Below, piece by piece: positions 10,396 through 19,410 of a DNA stretch of 64,000 nt (its first letter is position 1; each line of letters opens with the position of its first letter). The notes under the pieces were generated by a model, which saw only the letters and a list, made by a program, of their open reading frames with translations, did no database searches and was not told the DNA's origin. The DNA is from Rhodocollybia butyracea (taxonomy: Eukaryota; Basidiomycota; Agaricomycetes; Agaricales; Omphalotaceae). The DNA lies in contig JADNRY010000170.1 of the NCBI GenBank assembly GCA_015501585.1, forward strand, positions 1 to 64,000, read 5' to 3'. Made by a program: the position numbers and the translations under genes.

Positions 10396-12721
10396 ATGAT
10401 ACTTATACATTTATTAGGCTTTGAAGAAGATCCAGCTGCTTTAAATAAAATGCGCTGCATATTATGCTATTGGCTGACACCTCATTCAAAGGCTGGCCAT
10501 TATATTGCATGCTCACCCTCAAGTGCTAGCAGACACTGGAGCTCTAATGTACACACTGATAACCTGCAGCGAGAGAAAGCTGAACGGCTCCAGAGTCATG
10601 CTGTACCTGGGACTCAGGTCAATCTGTATATTGGTTCTTCACATTTGGATGTAAGTTTTGCAGTCCCAGCTCAGGAACCTCCACCATCACTTTTAGGTGA
10701 TCGCACATTGCCTCACGACAATACCTTCTTTCCGAGTAGCATTCCTGAATTATCACTCAAAGGAATGGAATCTGCTACTCCATATGATCCAGACTTGGAG
10801 AAGCAAGATATGCAATTTCAGTTCAAGCAGATACTAGCTCAAGAGTTGCTCAACGGTGACAAAGATGGCAAGGACGCAAGTGAAACCAATATAACTGAAA
10901 TTCTTCGAAGTGTAATGGCTACGGAATTGGCGCCGCTTTGGTTATTATCAATAGCGCTTATTATGTAATCTTCAGTTCCTTTCCTTCCTGCCACTTCGTG
11001 TGTACTCTCAATAGAATTGGGTTGTGTGCACTTGGTAGGATTTAAGGACTCTTTTAGCTGCTATCAGCTAAGCTTTCAGCCTTACCCGCTCTTATCTTGC
11101 TATATCAGCTAGCCCGCTCTCAGCCCCTTTGCCTCACAGCCCAGGGGCCTTTACACAAAGTCTCGGATGTATGTTACTTATTTCTTGTCCACTATCAATT
11201 TTTTGAGCCTTCTTACTCTATTTGCAGTTGATGAGGATGAATCAGTGGAACATGGAGCTGACGGCTCTCTGTTCAATTCTGGTATGAGTTCAGAGAAAAA
11301 GGACATGTATTATCCCTATTCAAGCAAGCTGGTATGGAATGCATACATATTTTACCAGTGAAAGTAACCACATTTTAGATGATGCTTTTGGATGTTCTGG
11401 ATAATTTGCCTCGATTGCGACTTTCAACAGCCCATTTCAGGCTGATTCTGTAAAGCTTGTTCCAGAGGGGTATGACCTGTATGACGTTTTTTATCCTTCG
11501 TGGGTTGACGACGTATCTGGCAACAAATCAAAGCAGTATAACAAACACATCAACATGTATACTGTGAACTCAAATCTTCCAGGATGTCTACTACAGCAAG
11601 AATACTTTGTTCAGTTTGTCTCCACGTCTCCAAATGCAACATCGCCAGAACAATTTTCTGCTGTAAAAGAAATGATTAAGTGAGTGCATATACTTAAGCA
11701 AAATAATTCTAACTAATTGTGAAAGCAGAAAAACACATCAAGAGCCAATCATCTGCTATAACGCTGTTACAAAATGTATGTGTGGTGCACGCTTGCGGGT
11801 ACCAGGGCTTCCTGCCAACAACCCACAACAAGCAGAAGAGGCAAGTCATGCAGGCGGTAATGCCAACTGTCTTTGCCGAAAGTGCAATGTGGGGGGGCCA
11901 TATGAAGTGACAGAGTCAAATCAAGGTTATCACAGCTTGTACGCAGTAAGTTGTAATATCTATCATTGCTGATTGGTCCAATACTCATATCAAATGCTCA
12001 AAGATTGGTGTTACACGTTCTGCAGATGAGACTAGGCACCAATTGTTTATGCAGTTAGAGGCCGCAACACGCAGTGTTAAATCAGTGGTGACTGAGATGC
12101 AGCGCAGTACTGGAACAAAGGATGAAGTTGCTCAGTATTGGATTGACATCCTTTTAGAAAAATTCAAGAAACTCAAAAAGGAAGATTCTACACGTTCGAC
12201 TGCTGAAATCTCTGCTGAGCTGATGATCTGGCTAAAAGAACAACCTGGGGATAAAATCAATCCGTTGCTAGACATTGCCAGTATTTAATCATTTACTTAT
12301 ATATGACTGCACACTGATTCAATTACTAGGTCTCGATCCAACTCAAGACATGCCAGTCAAGATCCTACATACAATACTGCTAGGAATCATAAAATATGTG
12401 TGGTATTTGCTCCACACTTCTTTTTCTGATGACCAAAAAGCTTTATTTGTTGTTCGCCTCCAATCCACAGATCTTGATGGTCTTACAGTACCACCTCTTC
12501 GTGCAGCATACATGATGCAATACTCCAACAATCTGATCGGAAAGCATTTCAAAACTCTTATGCAGACCATGGCTTTTCATGTACAGGATATGGTGACACC
12601 TGCTGTATTTGAGTTGATCAAGTCAGTTGGAGAACTTGGAGCAATGCTTTGGGTTCATGAAATTGTGTTAAACTTTGGACCCGGGATATCCACAAAAGGA
12701 GAGCAAACGATAAATGTATGA
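10396..12721 (+). pseudogene. Decayed multi-exon gene of a repetitive, probably transposon-borne fungal family
   Basis: Pieces of one protein follow each other on the plus strand: an N-terminal region (10450-10965), LVPEGYDLYDVFYPSWVDDV (about 11455-11515), LPGCLLQQEYFVQFVSTSPN (about 11575), a Cys-rich block with LRVPGLPANNPQQAEEASHA and GGNANCLCRKC (about 11780-11900), a helical charged block (12043-12285), and MPVKILHTILLGIIKYVWYL with LIGKHFKTLMQTMAFHVQD (12345-12600). Intron-like gaps and frame changes separate them. I recognise this set as a family repeated in many Agaricomycete genomes and usually found with DNA transposons (KDZ or Plavaka-like settings), but I cannot name the family with certainty. 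Stops and frameshifts make this copy non-functional. Confidence 0.55.
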
Positions 12722-13049
12722 GATGGGGTTCTCAGCCTTTCGAGGGGCAAGACTCTCGGATTGTTGGGCGTAATGGAGTTGTGGAGGTATGTCTCCAGGT
12801 GGCGTGGAACCTTCGATGGTTTATGATACAAGTTGGAGCACGGAGGATAGATGCCTCTGGAGGAGCCGTTGGCAGAATTTCATGGGTAGATACCCAGGTA
12901 CATTCAACTCAGATATTGTGGGCCTGCATCAGCTTCACAATCTTGCGCAGTATGAGGTTCTGCTCGTGCTGATGAGGAAGTGTGAGCCGGAGAATCCTGA
13001 GCTTATGAGGCTGCGGACAGCGAGTTCAACAGCAACCATCTCACCCAGC

Positions 13050-13298
13050 CTATGTGTCGTTCACTGTTAGAGCCTTGCCATCCTGTAACTCCCAGGCAAG
13101 CCATTTTCCGTCAAGGATGAGCCCTATCCCCCAACCTGTGGAGGCATCAACAAATAGCAAAAGTGAGGACAGTTCGGGAATTTCCTTGATCTGTAGACCT
13201 AGGAATTCTTGACTAAGCTGGTCTGACCACCACAAAATTGACTGTATATTTGCAAAACTCGCGCTTCTCTTGGTGTTTGAACAAGCTGCAAAAGGCAT
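13050..13298 (-). pseudogene. Retroelement RNase H fragment
   Basis: The frame encodes WWSDQLSQEFLGLQIKEIPE and then LLLFVDASTGWGIGLILDGK and WLAWELQDGKAL. The VDAST.WG motif with its catalytic-type Asp is that of RT-linked RNase H domains of fungal retroelements of the DIRS/Gypsy type. Neither RT nor the rest of the RNase H is present, so this is a scrap about 80 residues long. Which order it came from is not resolved. Confidence 0.55.
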
Positions 13299-13401
13299 AT
13301 AACTTAACTAAGCATTGCAATATAATTGAAGGTACTAACCAGAGTCTCAGCTTTGGCCAAGAACATCTTGGCCTGAGGAATGAGCCATGGCTGCAAGTGG
13401 G

Positions 13402-13570
13402 TGCAAGAAAGTAAGCGCCCGACCGGGGGCTGGTTAGTTAGTCTGGCGTGAGGCCAGAAAAAAAAAGTTTGACCTCTACCTAAAGGTGCCAAATTTTGAC
13501 CTTTAGAGGCCAGGTAGACAAGTGCCACACTGGTGCTTCATTTTAGAACCATAGTAAATCTTGTTGGGGC
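13402..13570 (+). repeat. Direct repeat copy 1 (about 170 bp)
   Basis: Starts GTGCAAGAAAGTAAGCGCCC and ends TCTTGTTGGGGCTAA. It is repeated at 13953-14127 with a handful of substitutions and small indels. The copies are 551 bp apart and flank a half MITE. They could be LTRs of a very small (TRIM-like) element or a plain segmental duplication. Confidence 0.75.
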
Positions 13571-13577
13571 TAATCTA

Positions 13578-13790
13578 CATCAGGAAAAGCCTTTTTTGCC
13601 TAGGTGACCCCAGAGTGGCCTAAAGCAAACAAGGTGACCTATGAATCCTATGGCATCCTAGGAATTTGGGCTCGTCCCTTGCCAGTCAAGGCTCTTGAGG
13701 ATTCCCTAGGCAAGCCTAGGTTTGCCCAGGTTTGCCCAGGTGTTCCTGGGTTTGAGAACAAAGAAAGAGTCCCAGGATTTTGCCTGTGTG
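13578..13790 (+). repeat. Half copy of the CATCAGGAAAAG MITE
   Basis: CATCAGGAAAAGCC through GCCTAGGTGACCCCAGAGTG and on to CTTGAGGATTCC matches the left half of the complete MITE at 53853-54184. The mirror-image right arm is missing. It sits between the two direct repeats. Confidence 0.7.
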
Positions 13791-13952
13791 ACAGTACATT
13801 TGCACTGGAATAACTAGAAAACGCAACATGTGCAATTTCTGATACTAAGTTGCAAGTAGTTAGGTACTCTCTCTTAAATCCTAGGTAAAGAGCCTAGCAT
13901 TTTACATTTGTGGATGCTGTAAAATCTCACCTTGGTCTAGCAGTCTCACGGG

Positions 13953-14127
13953 AGTGCAAGAAAGTAAGCGCCCGACCGGGGGCTAGTTAGTTAGTTTGGT
14001 AGTGAGGCCAGAACAAAAAAGTTTGCCCTTTACCTAAAGGGGCCAAATTTTGACCTTTAGAGGCCAGGTAGACAAGTGCCACACTGGTGCTTCATTTTAG
14101 AACCATAGTAAATCTTGTTGGGGCTAA
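13953..14127 (+). repeat. Direct repeat copy 2
   Basis: Second copy of the repeat at 13402-13570, in the same orientation, beginning GTGCAAGAAAGTAAGCGCCC and ending at GTTGGGGCTAA. Confidence 0.75.
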
Positions 14128-14739
14128 GTTATATGAGTGGTAAGCCTACCTGTACTCAAGCAAGGGTTCAACTGACCTGGCGCCGGGACAAGAACAAATC
14201 ACATTGCACAGATGATGAGATTAATATGGGGCCTGTTTCAAAATGCCTCTGTGACAAATATAGTACCACTTGCAATATGTCAGTGAAGGGTTTACTTTAA
14301 GAAATTGGGCTCGAAATGATGCTAGGGGTTATAACATAATCTTGATTTACCATATATGGTCCGTGGGAATGCTTACATAGTTAGTTTGTCTGACCTTTGA
14401 ACTAGTTCTGAAAAGTTTGAGCTGCGGTCATCTTTTGAAAAGTTTGCACCCCCTTGTGTTATGACCCATACCCAAACTATAAGCATATACATATCTTTTT
14501 CTATTATTATTAACCAACTACTACTACTATCATTAAGATTTCTACTTATCATATACATTTTACATTCATTACTCATTTTCTCTACATTATTTGGCATAAT
14601 GCTGCACACGTGAACATACTGTTAATCAACTTCGGTTTCACTAGAATAATTGAACACCAGTCACTGCATGACATCATTCTACTGCTCCACAGTTATGATG
14701 TCATTCTGCAGCATTTCCTAAATAATACATACTTGACAG

Positions 14740-14747
14740 TATATAAG
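14740..14747 (+). promoter_or_regulatory. TATA box upstream of hairpin array
   Basis: TATATAAG lies about 110 bp before the first hairpin. With AATAAA at 15444-15449 downstream it brackets a possible transcript of about 650-700 nt, as the R region of an LTR or a small non-coding RNA gene would be. Confidence 0.4.
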
Positions 14748-14848
14748 GAGGCTAGATTTACCAATGTACAGTAGATGTATTATTTTTCTTAAATCCAAAC
14801 CCCCACTTGTTTGCTGTTATCACTTGTGTGAATCACCAGACCAACTCA

Positions 14849-15161
14849 TTGTATCTTGTTGAGCTATCTCCAAGCTACAATACACATTTATACATCTTGT
14901 TGAGCTAACTCCAAGTTGTATCCACTAACATTCACCTGTTGAGCTATCTCCTAGTGAATACTTCTTTAATTGCCACTTGTTGAGCTATCTCCGAGTTGCA
15001 ACTTCCTATTACTTGTTGAGCTATCTCCAAGTATTAGACACCACACTCACTACTACTTATTGAGCCATCTCCGAGTATTAGTTCTGATTCATATTACTGC
15101 TTGTTGAGCCATCTCCAAGGGTAATCTTATTATTATTTGTCGAGCTATCTCCAAATAATAA
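14849..15161 (+). repeat. Array of eight hairpins sharing a 12-nt loop with varying paired stems
   Basis: Eight units each carry the core TTGAGCYATCTC (one TCGAGC, one TTGAGCTAACTC) flanked by arms of 5-10 bp that pair with each other but differ from unit to unit. Examples: TTGTATCTTG/CAAGCTACAA (unit 1), ATACATCTTG/CAAGTTGTAT (2), TTCAC/GTGAA (3), CTATTACTTG/CAAGTATTAG (5), ATTAC..CTTG/CAAGGGTAAT (7) and the perfect TTATTATTTG/CAAATAATAA (8). Spacing is about 30-45 nt. The loop is conserved while stem letters change in a compensating way, as expected if an RNA or single-stranded DNA structure is selected. A TACTAAC branch-point-like word and a CCTAG acceptor-like end follow at 15191-15212. 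Confidence 0.8.
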
Positions 15162-15443
15162 CTTCTGTGAGTTTTGTATTACAAACTAGTTACTAACTTT
15201 ACTTGAGCCTAGTTGTTTGAGGATATATTTTTTGTGTAGTGGTTTCAACAAACGGAAAGGCTTGCTCTATAATCTCATTAATTTCTCTTATCATTTTTAC
15301 TGCCGAGTTACTGTTGAGAACGGACCGCCGGTCCGATGACGGTTTGTTTCGGGCTCAAGTAGCACCACCGGCATGATACCCGCCACCCCGTGTCTTACTG
15401 TATTTGTTATTACTTTACTATTTATATTGACTACCGTACTTCC

Positions 15444-15449
15444 AATAAA
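15444..15449 (+). terminator. Candidate polyadenylation signal
   Basis: AATAAA about 280 bp after the hairpin array. It is the only canonical signal in this stretch, and its role is inferred from position. Confidence 0.3.
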
Positions 15450-16069
15450 GGGATTGTTTGCGCCCCCCGTTTCCGTGCCCCCCTAAATTCTGTCTGATAA
15501 GCTTTTGCTTATTATCGCTTCTGGACCTATCGCTCACAGTTACATACTGTGAAGGTTTGGACGAGACTAATGATCCAGTCATAACACCTTGAAGGTAGGC
15601 ATAACTTGGTGTTCGACTCAGAGATAACACTGCTGTCCAGGGTGAGTTGCAGCTAGCAGCTATTAGACTTCACCAACAACACCTTTGACACTCCCCTTGC
15701 GTCTCATTCACATCTTTTTCACCACCATCCAGCCCTCAACAACAATCCATAGCTTTTATAGCTCTTCATGATCCACTTAATTTATGGGCCTGGGGCCTGA
15801 GTTTTGGCTAACTTAGGCCCTGTTCAGGAACCCAGGTGGGGTTGGTAGGGTCAGATTTTGGCGTAAGATGGGGTAGCTGCTGGGTTGCCAGAATTTTTAC
15901 CCTAAACCCAACCCTACCCTGGCGTTCATTAACTTTTTGGGTTGAAAGTCACGCGTGACTTTCAATTTCTCTTTCCTTTCTTTCAATTTCCCGTTAATCT
16001 CAGTGTGTTTTCTTCCTGTACTCTCTTTAATACCTCCCTATAATGTCTGAAATAATCTAAACAGCACAA

Positions 16070-16692
16070 ACCGCTTCTTCAAAACCCGAAAAATCCAGCA
16101 CAAAGAAGGCAATCTGGAGTACTGTAGAAGACAAAGTCCTGGTAACTGTTCTCAAGGAACAGAAGAGTGGTGGCTTCCAAACGGACAATGGTGGATTCCA
16201 CAATGATGCATACAAGGCCACTTCCATCAAACTCGCTTTCTCTATGGCTACTTCCAAAGGCCCGCAAAAAACCAGTGAGATGTGTAAGACCCGCTGGGGC
16301 ACTGTAAGTTTGTATTTACGGTCTTTGACCTGACTTGCCTGACGATCCATCTGGCGTAGCTCAAGAAGAATCTGAAAGACGTGAAATCTATTCGCGAGAA
16401 GTCAGGTTTTGGGTGGGATGCCAAACGGGCCATTGCCACTGCTACTGATCAAGTTTGGGAAGATCTCATAAAGGTGCGTTGCTTTCATTATTGAACGTGT
16501 TTATTCCATTCTAATCTGTACACATAGAGCAAGCCAAAACTGAAGTGCTGGCGTAAGAAGTCCTTTCCGTTGTATGACCAGATCTTGGACCTTATCGAGG
16601 GTCAAGTTGCAACTGGAGGAAGTGCTTTCTTTCATGGCATTTTGGGTGCTGTGGGACCTCTTGAGAGAGAAGCTGGGTCTGAAGAAGAGGAG
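16070..16692 (+). CDS. Myb/SANT-like DNA-binding protein of PIF/Harbinger, partial
   Basis: Three exons (about 16070-16303, 16360-16473, 16528-16692) join in phase through GTAAGT...GTAG and GTGCGT...CATAG introns. They encode WSTVEDKVLVTVLKEQKSGG and ENLKDVK-type helices (LKKNLKDVKSIREKSGFGWD), then ATATDQVWEDLIKSKPK and FPLYDQILDLIEGQVATGG, ending in an acidic EEEE run. This is the Myb/SANT-like domain that PIF/Harbinger elements use to bring the nuclease to the transposon ends. Trp, Phe and Leu core positions look preserved. The start is uncertain: the first ATG, at 16042, needs a short upstream intron. The expected C-terminal exons are missing because the reading runs into sequence that belongs, on the other strand, to the nuclease, next to an inserted element. 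Confidence 0.7.
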
Positions 16693-17571
16693 GTACGCTT
16701 TTTGATTGAGATGATATCGTTTACCACAATAGTATGGAAAGCAAGAAGGGCCTGCTACCTCGGATCATGATTTTTGACGTAGCCGAACTGATGGAGCCAA
16801 ATCGGGACTTGGACCTCGGGCACTCATACAATTATGTAAATCTATGACTATTTATTCATTGCCGCTGTTCTCGTCGCTCTATTTGACAGACAAGAAGTCC
16901 AAAGTTATTGAGCTACTGGTGGTTTATCACGATTATTCCGAGATAAGCTGTAAGCGGCTTATCGGAGGATAAGTCGGCAGGCAATAAGTCCAGCCACGCC
17001 ATATTTGGCGCCTATCTAGCTTCGCTTCAGTTCCTCATTGCCGAAACAATGTTTGCATAGTTTTTGTCGAGCCCCACCCACCCTCTCTCATTCAACTTCT
17101 AGCGCTCTGCTCCACTTTAGACTGCATGCACAAATACCCACCCGCGCAGGCTAAAGCTTCCCAAACACACTTCTCTACCATTGGTCATCGTAACTACTTT
17201 AAGTATTCGACTCATCAGCACAGTTTGACTTTTGACTTATCCATATTATATTCTGTCGCGTGTCACAATGTGTCGATCCCAATAGGCTCAAAGCTCTCCC
17301 CCTCACTCCGCTTCAAGCTTCCAAGAGGAAATCATGGCTGGAACCCTCTATCACCGCTCAAGCATTCAGTTTACACAAGCATACAATTGTAGATATACAG
17401 TGCTACTACAGATCCTCGGACTCATAGGATCCCTCCAACTATCTATGTTGGTCAGGATCCTACCTTGGCCTGTGCTGGGGGTACATTTAAATTTTATAGA
17501 CCAGCATATATCTGATATTCTCATGCACACTGAGAGGCCAACACAGCAAGAGAGTGTCTTTAAATGTTAGG

Positions 17572-17890
17572 TCAAATTCTGTACAAAGGGAATATACATA
17601 TACTTCTACTACAGAGCATCCTTCTACTGTGTCTGATAACTTTTATACAGCCAATACAGCAGCTTCCAGTCTCTTGAAATTTGGTCCAGATTTTCTTGGC
17701 AGTACCATATGGGATTTCTGGGATTTCTGCGGGTGCTGGGATGGATTTTCCAGACTGAATGACACCTATGAGACATTTTTTTTCTAGGCGAGTCATGTTG
17801 TACGCGACCCATAGTGATACAAATGTATATATGGTACATAAACGAACGAAACTTTTGACGCGTCCAGGTGGCATGTGACGACCAGACCGT
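17572..17890 (-). pseudogene. Possible Tc1/mariner-type helix-turn-helix remnant
   Basis: Inside element A the minus strand encodes GVIQSGKSIPAPAEIPEIPY followed by GTAKKIWTKFQETGS. The pattern resembles the first helix-turn-helix of Tc1/mariner transposases (G.S..EIA...G.....I..F..TGS). No second helix-turn-helix and no catalytic DDE motif follows. This is a weak similarity over about 45 residues. Confidence 0.3.
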
Positions 17891-18960
17891 CACTTTCTGT
17901 GCGCCTTAGTAGATGGAAAGCAAGGGGGAAAGTGTATCATGTCTGCTGTTCCCATTCACAGGGTGACTCCTGAGCAGGTACCTGCTTCTGCTAGGCATTT
18001 TGTGTAATCACAGCTCATATATATACAACATGTAAGAAATGATCTACCATGAAGAGGAGTCAATGGCGGGCCCCGAGCTGACCATTACTGACCCCCAATC
18101 ATACATCATGTGAATTGCATGCAAACCCTGTTATGTTGATATGACACTCAAGCCTGAGAGATATCTGGCTTGACTTAATGCAAGAAGCGTTGGAAGCTAT
18201 GCCACCGTGACTTACTAAACAAGGGGGTTTCTAACTTTCTGCAGTATTGGCACAGTATGCAGTGGTCTCGGCGGCCCCGACATTGCCCCGACATTGATGT
18301 GAACTCATATAAGTATCTAACTTCAGCTGCACACCAGTGTACAACAAGTCCTATATTAGTAATAACAAGTACCCATGGGTTTGTATGAGTATCTAGATTC
18401 TAACTGTGTAATTCAAAATCAGTAGGGACCATATACAGTTACTACGGCCATAAAATTTCCAGGGTTTGCCCCTTACAGGACAGTATACGGTACAATATAC
18501 GGGATAGGATATCTTAAGCTGGAAGGCTCCACAGTGAGTATTAATTACACAGAAATCACTATTTTGGTCATCCTTAAAAATCAGTAAAGTATCACAGCAC
18601 GGTATGTAAGTAAGTGGACTGACCCTCCACTGTACACGAGTGTATTACAGCTGAGGGAAAAAGGTCGGGTGTTGAAGTATGAATACTGCCCTCTTGGGGT
18701 GGTCTCAAGGGCGGTCTACAGATAAGGCGGAAGAGGTAAAAGTATATAGCAAAGAAAATAGCCCCTTCAGAATATCCTCTCCGAGACTGTCTCCTAAGGT
18801 GACAGAAGCAGAAAGAGGAGCGGGACTATGACTCGCTATGGTCTCGACAATTGACAAAGAAGACTTAGCTCAAGCCATTATTAACTTCTCATCTGATAAA
18901 GCTTGAAACAGGGCTAGGGGGAGCTTTAAGCCTATTGGGATAGATGTAACGCTTGCCAAG
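17891..18960. other. Interior of element A without a gene
   Basis: No supported coding sequence. A segment at 18858-18903 (AAGAAGACTTAGCTCAAGCC...) is similar to 21965-22013 in element B, which supports A and B being one family. Confidence 0.45.
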
Positions 18961-19183
18961 CATGTGTTATACAATATTAATAATCGTGATAAACTAGTAG
19001 TAGTGCAACAACTTTGGACTTCTTGTCTGTCAAATAGAGCGACGAGAACAGCGGCAATGAATAAATAGTCATAGATTTACATAATTGTATGAGTGCCCGA
19101 GGTCCAAGTCCCGATTTGGCTCCATCAGTTCGGCTACGTCAAAAATCATGATCCGAGGTAGCAGGCCCTTCTTGCTTTCCATA

Positions 19184-19410
19184 CAATAGGGCACAAGACA
19201 TGCTTCACAGAGCGGAAAGCCAGCATCTCCAAGCCAGTACTGTTCAGGAGGTATGGCAAGATTTTTCTGACATGCTTCTTCCCATAAGCGACCATCTGCT
19301 GTACTACCCTCCCACCCAGTCATCATGTAGCAGATCTCCATATCAAATGTAGAACCAGCTAGGATGTTCTGTGACACACGACCTTTGCGACTCCGGTAGC
19401 GGCCCATATC
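19184..19410 (-). pseudogene. PIF/Harbinger nuclease, central fragment
   Basis: The minus strand encodes MGRYRSRKGRVSQNILAGST, then MTGWEGSTADGRLWEEACQ and YWLGDAGFPLCEACLVPYC. These are hallmark parts of the Harbinger DDE nuclease (DDE_Tnp_4): RKG..SQN.LA, GWEGS..D (where a catalytic Asp lies close by) and DAGFPL....VPY. The fragment is wedged between two insertions of the long-TIR family. On one side sequence at 16690-16732 continues it (GKRYHLNQK), and on the other side 22358-22500. The AIDGTH-type motif expected upstream was not seen, so the host copy was probably already rearranged. Confidence 0.75.

Larger units (their letters stand above)
16733..19183. mobile_element. Long-TIR element A (unclassified), nested in the Harbinger element
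   Basis: The ends are TATGGAAAGCAAGAAGGGCC... and its inverse. The first 170 bp or so of the two ends are identical by eye, and pairing goes on with mismatches to about 16950/18965. The 6-bp direct repeat CAATAG flanks the element (16727-16732 and 19184-19189). Joining the flanks across it restores the nuclease reading VPYC-GKRYHL on the minus strand, so the insertion is real. The interior has no long ORF. A 6-bp duplication with such long TIRs does not match the common fungal superfamilies. Confidence 0.75.

Noticed and set aside
14851..15161. CRISPR-like reading of the hairpin array (repeat plus spacer)
   Set aside because: The repeat core is only 12-16 bp, the intervening arms pair with each other within units, there are no cas genes, and the DNA is eukaryotic.
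18900..19010. Pogo-type psq helix-turn-helix gene in elements A and B (EDLAQAIINFSSDK)
   Set aside because: The similarity covers only about 15 residues and stops interrupt it. It is kept only as evidence that A and B share an interior segment.
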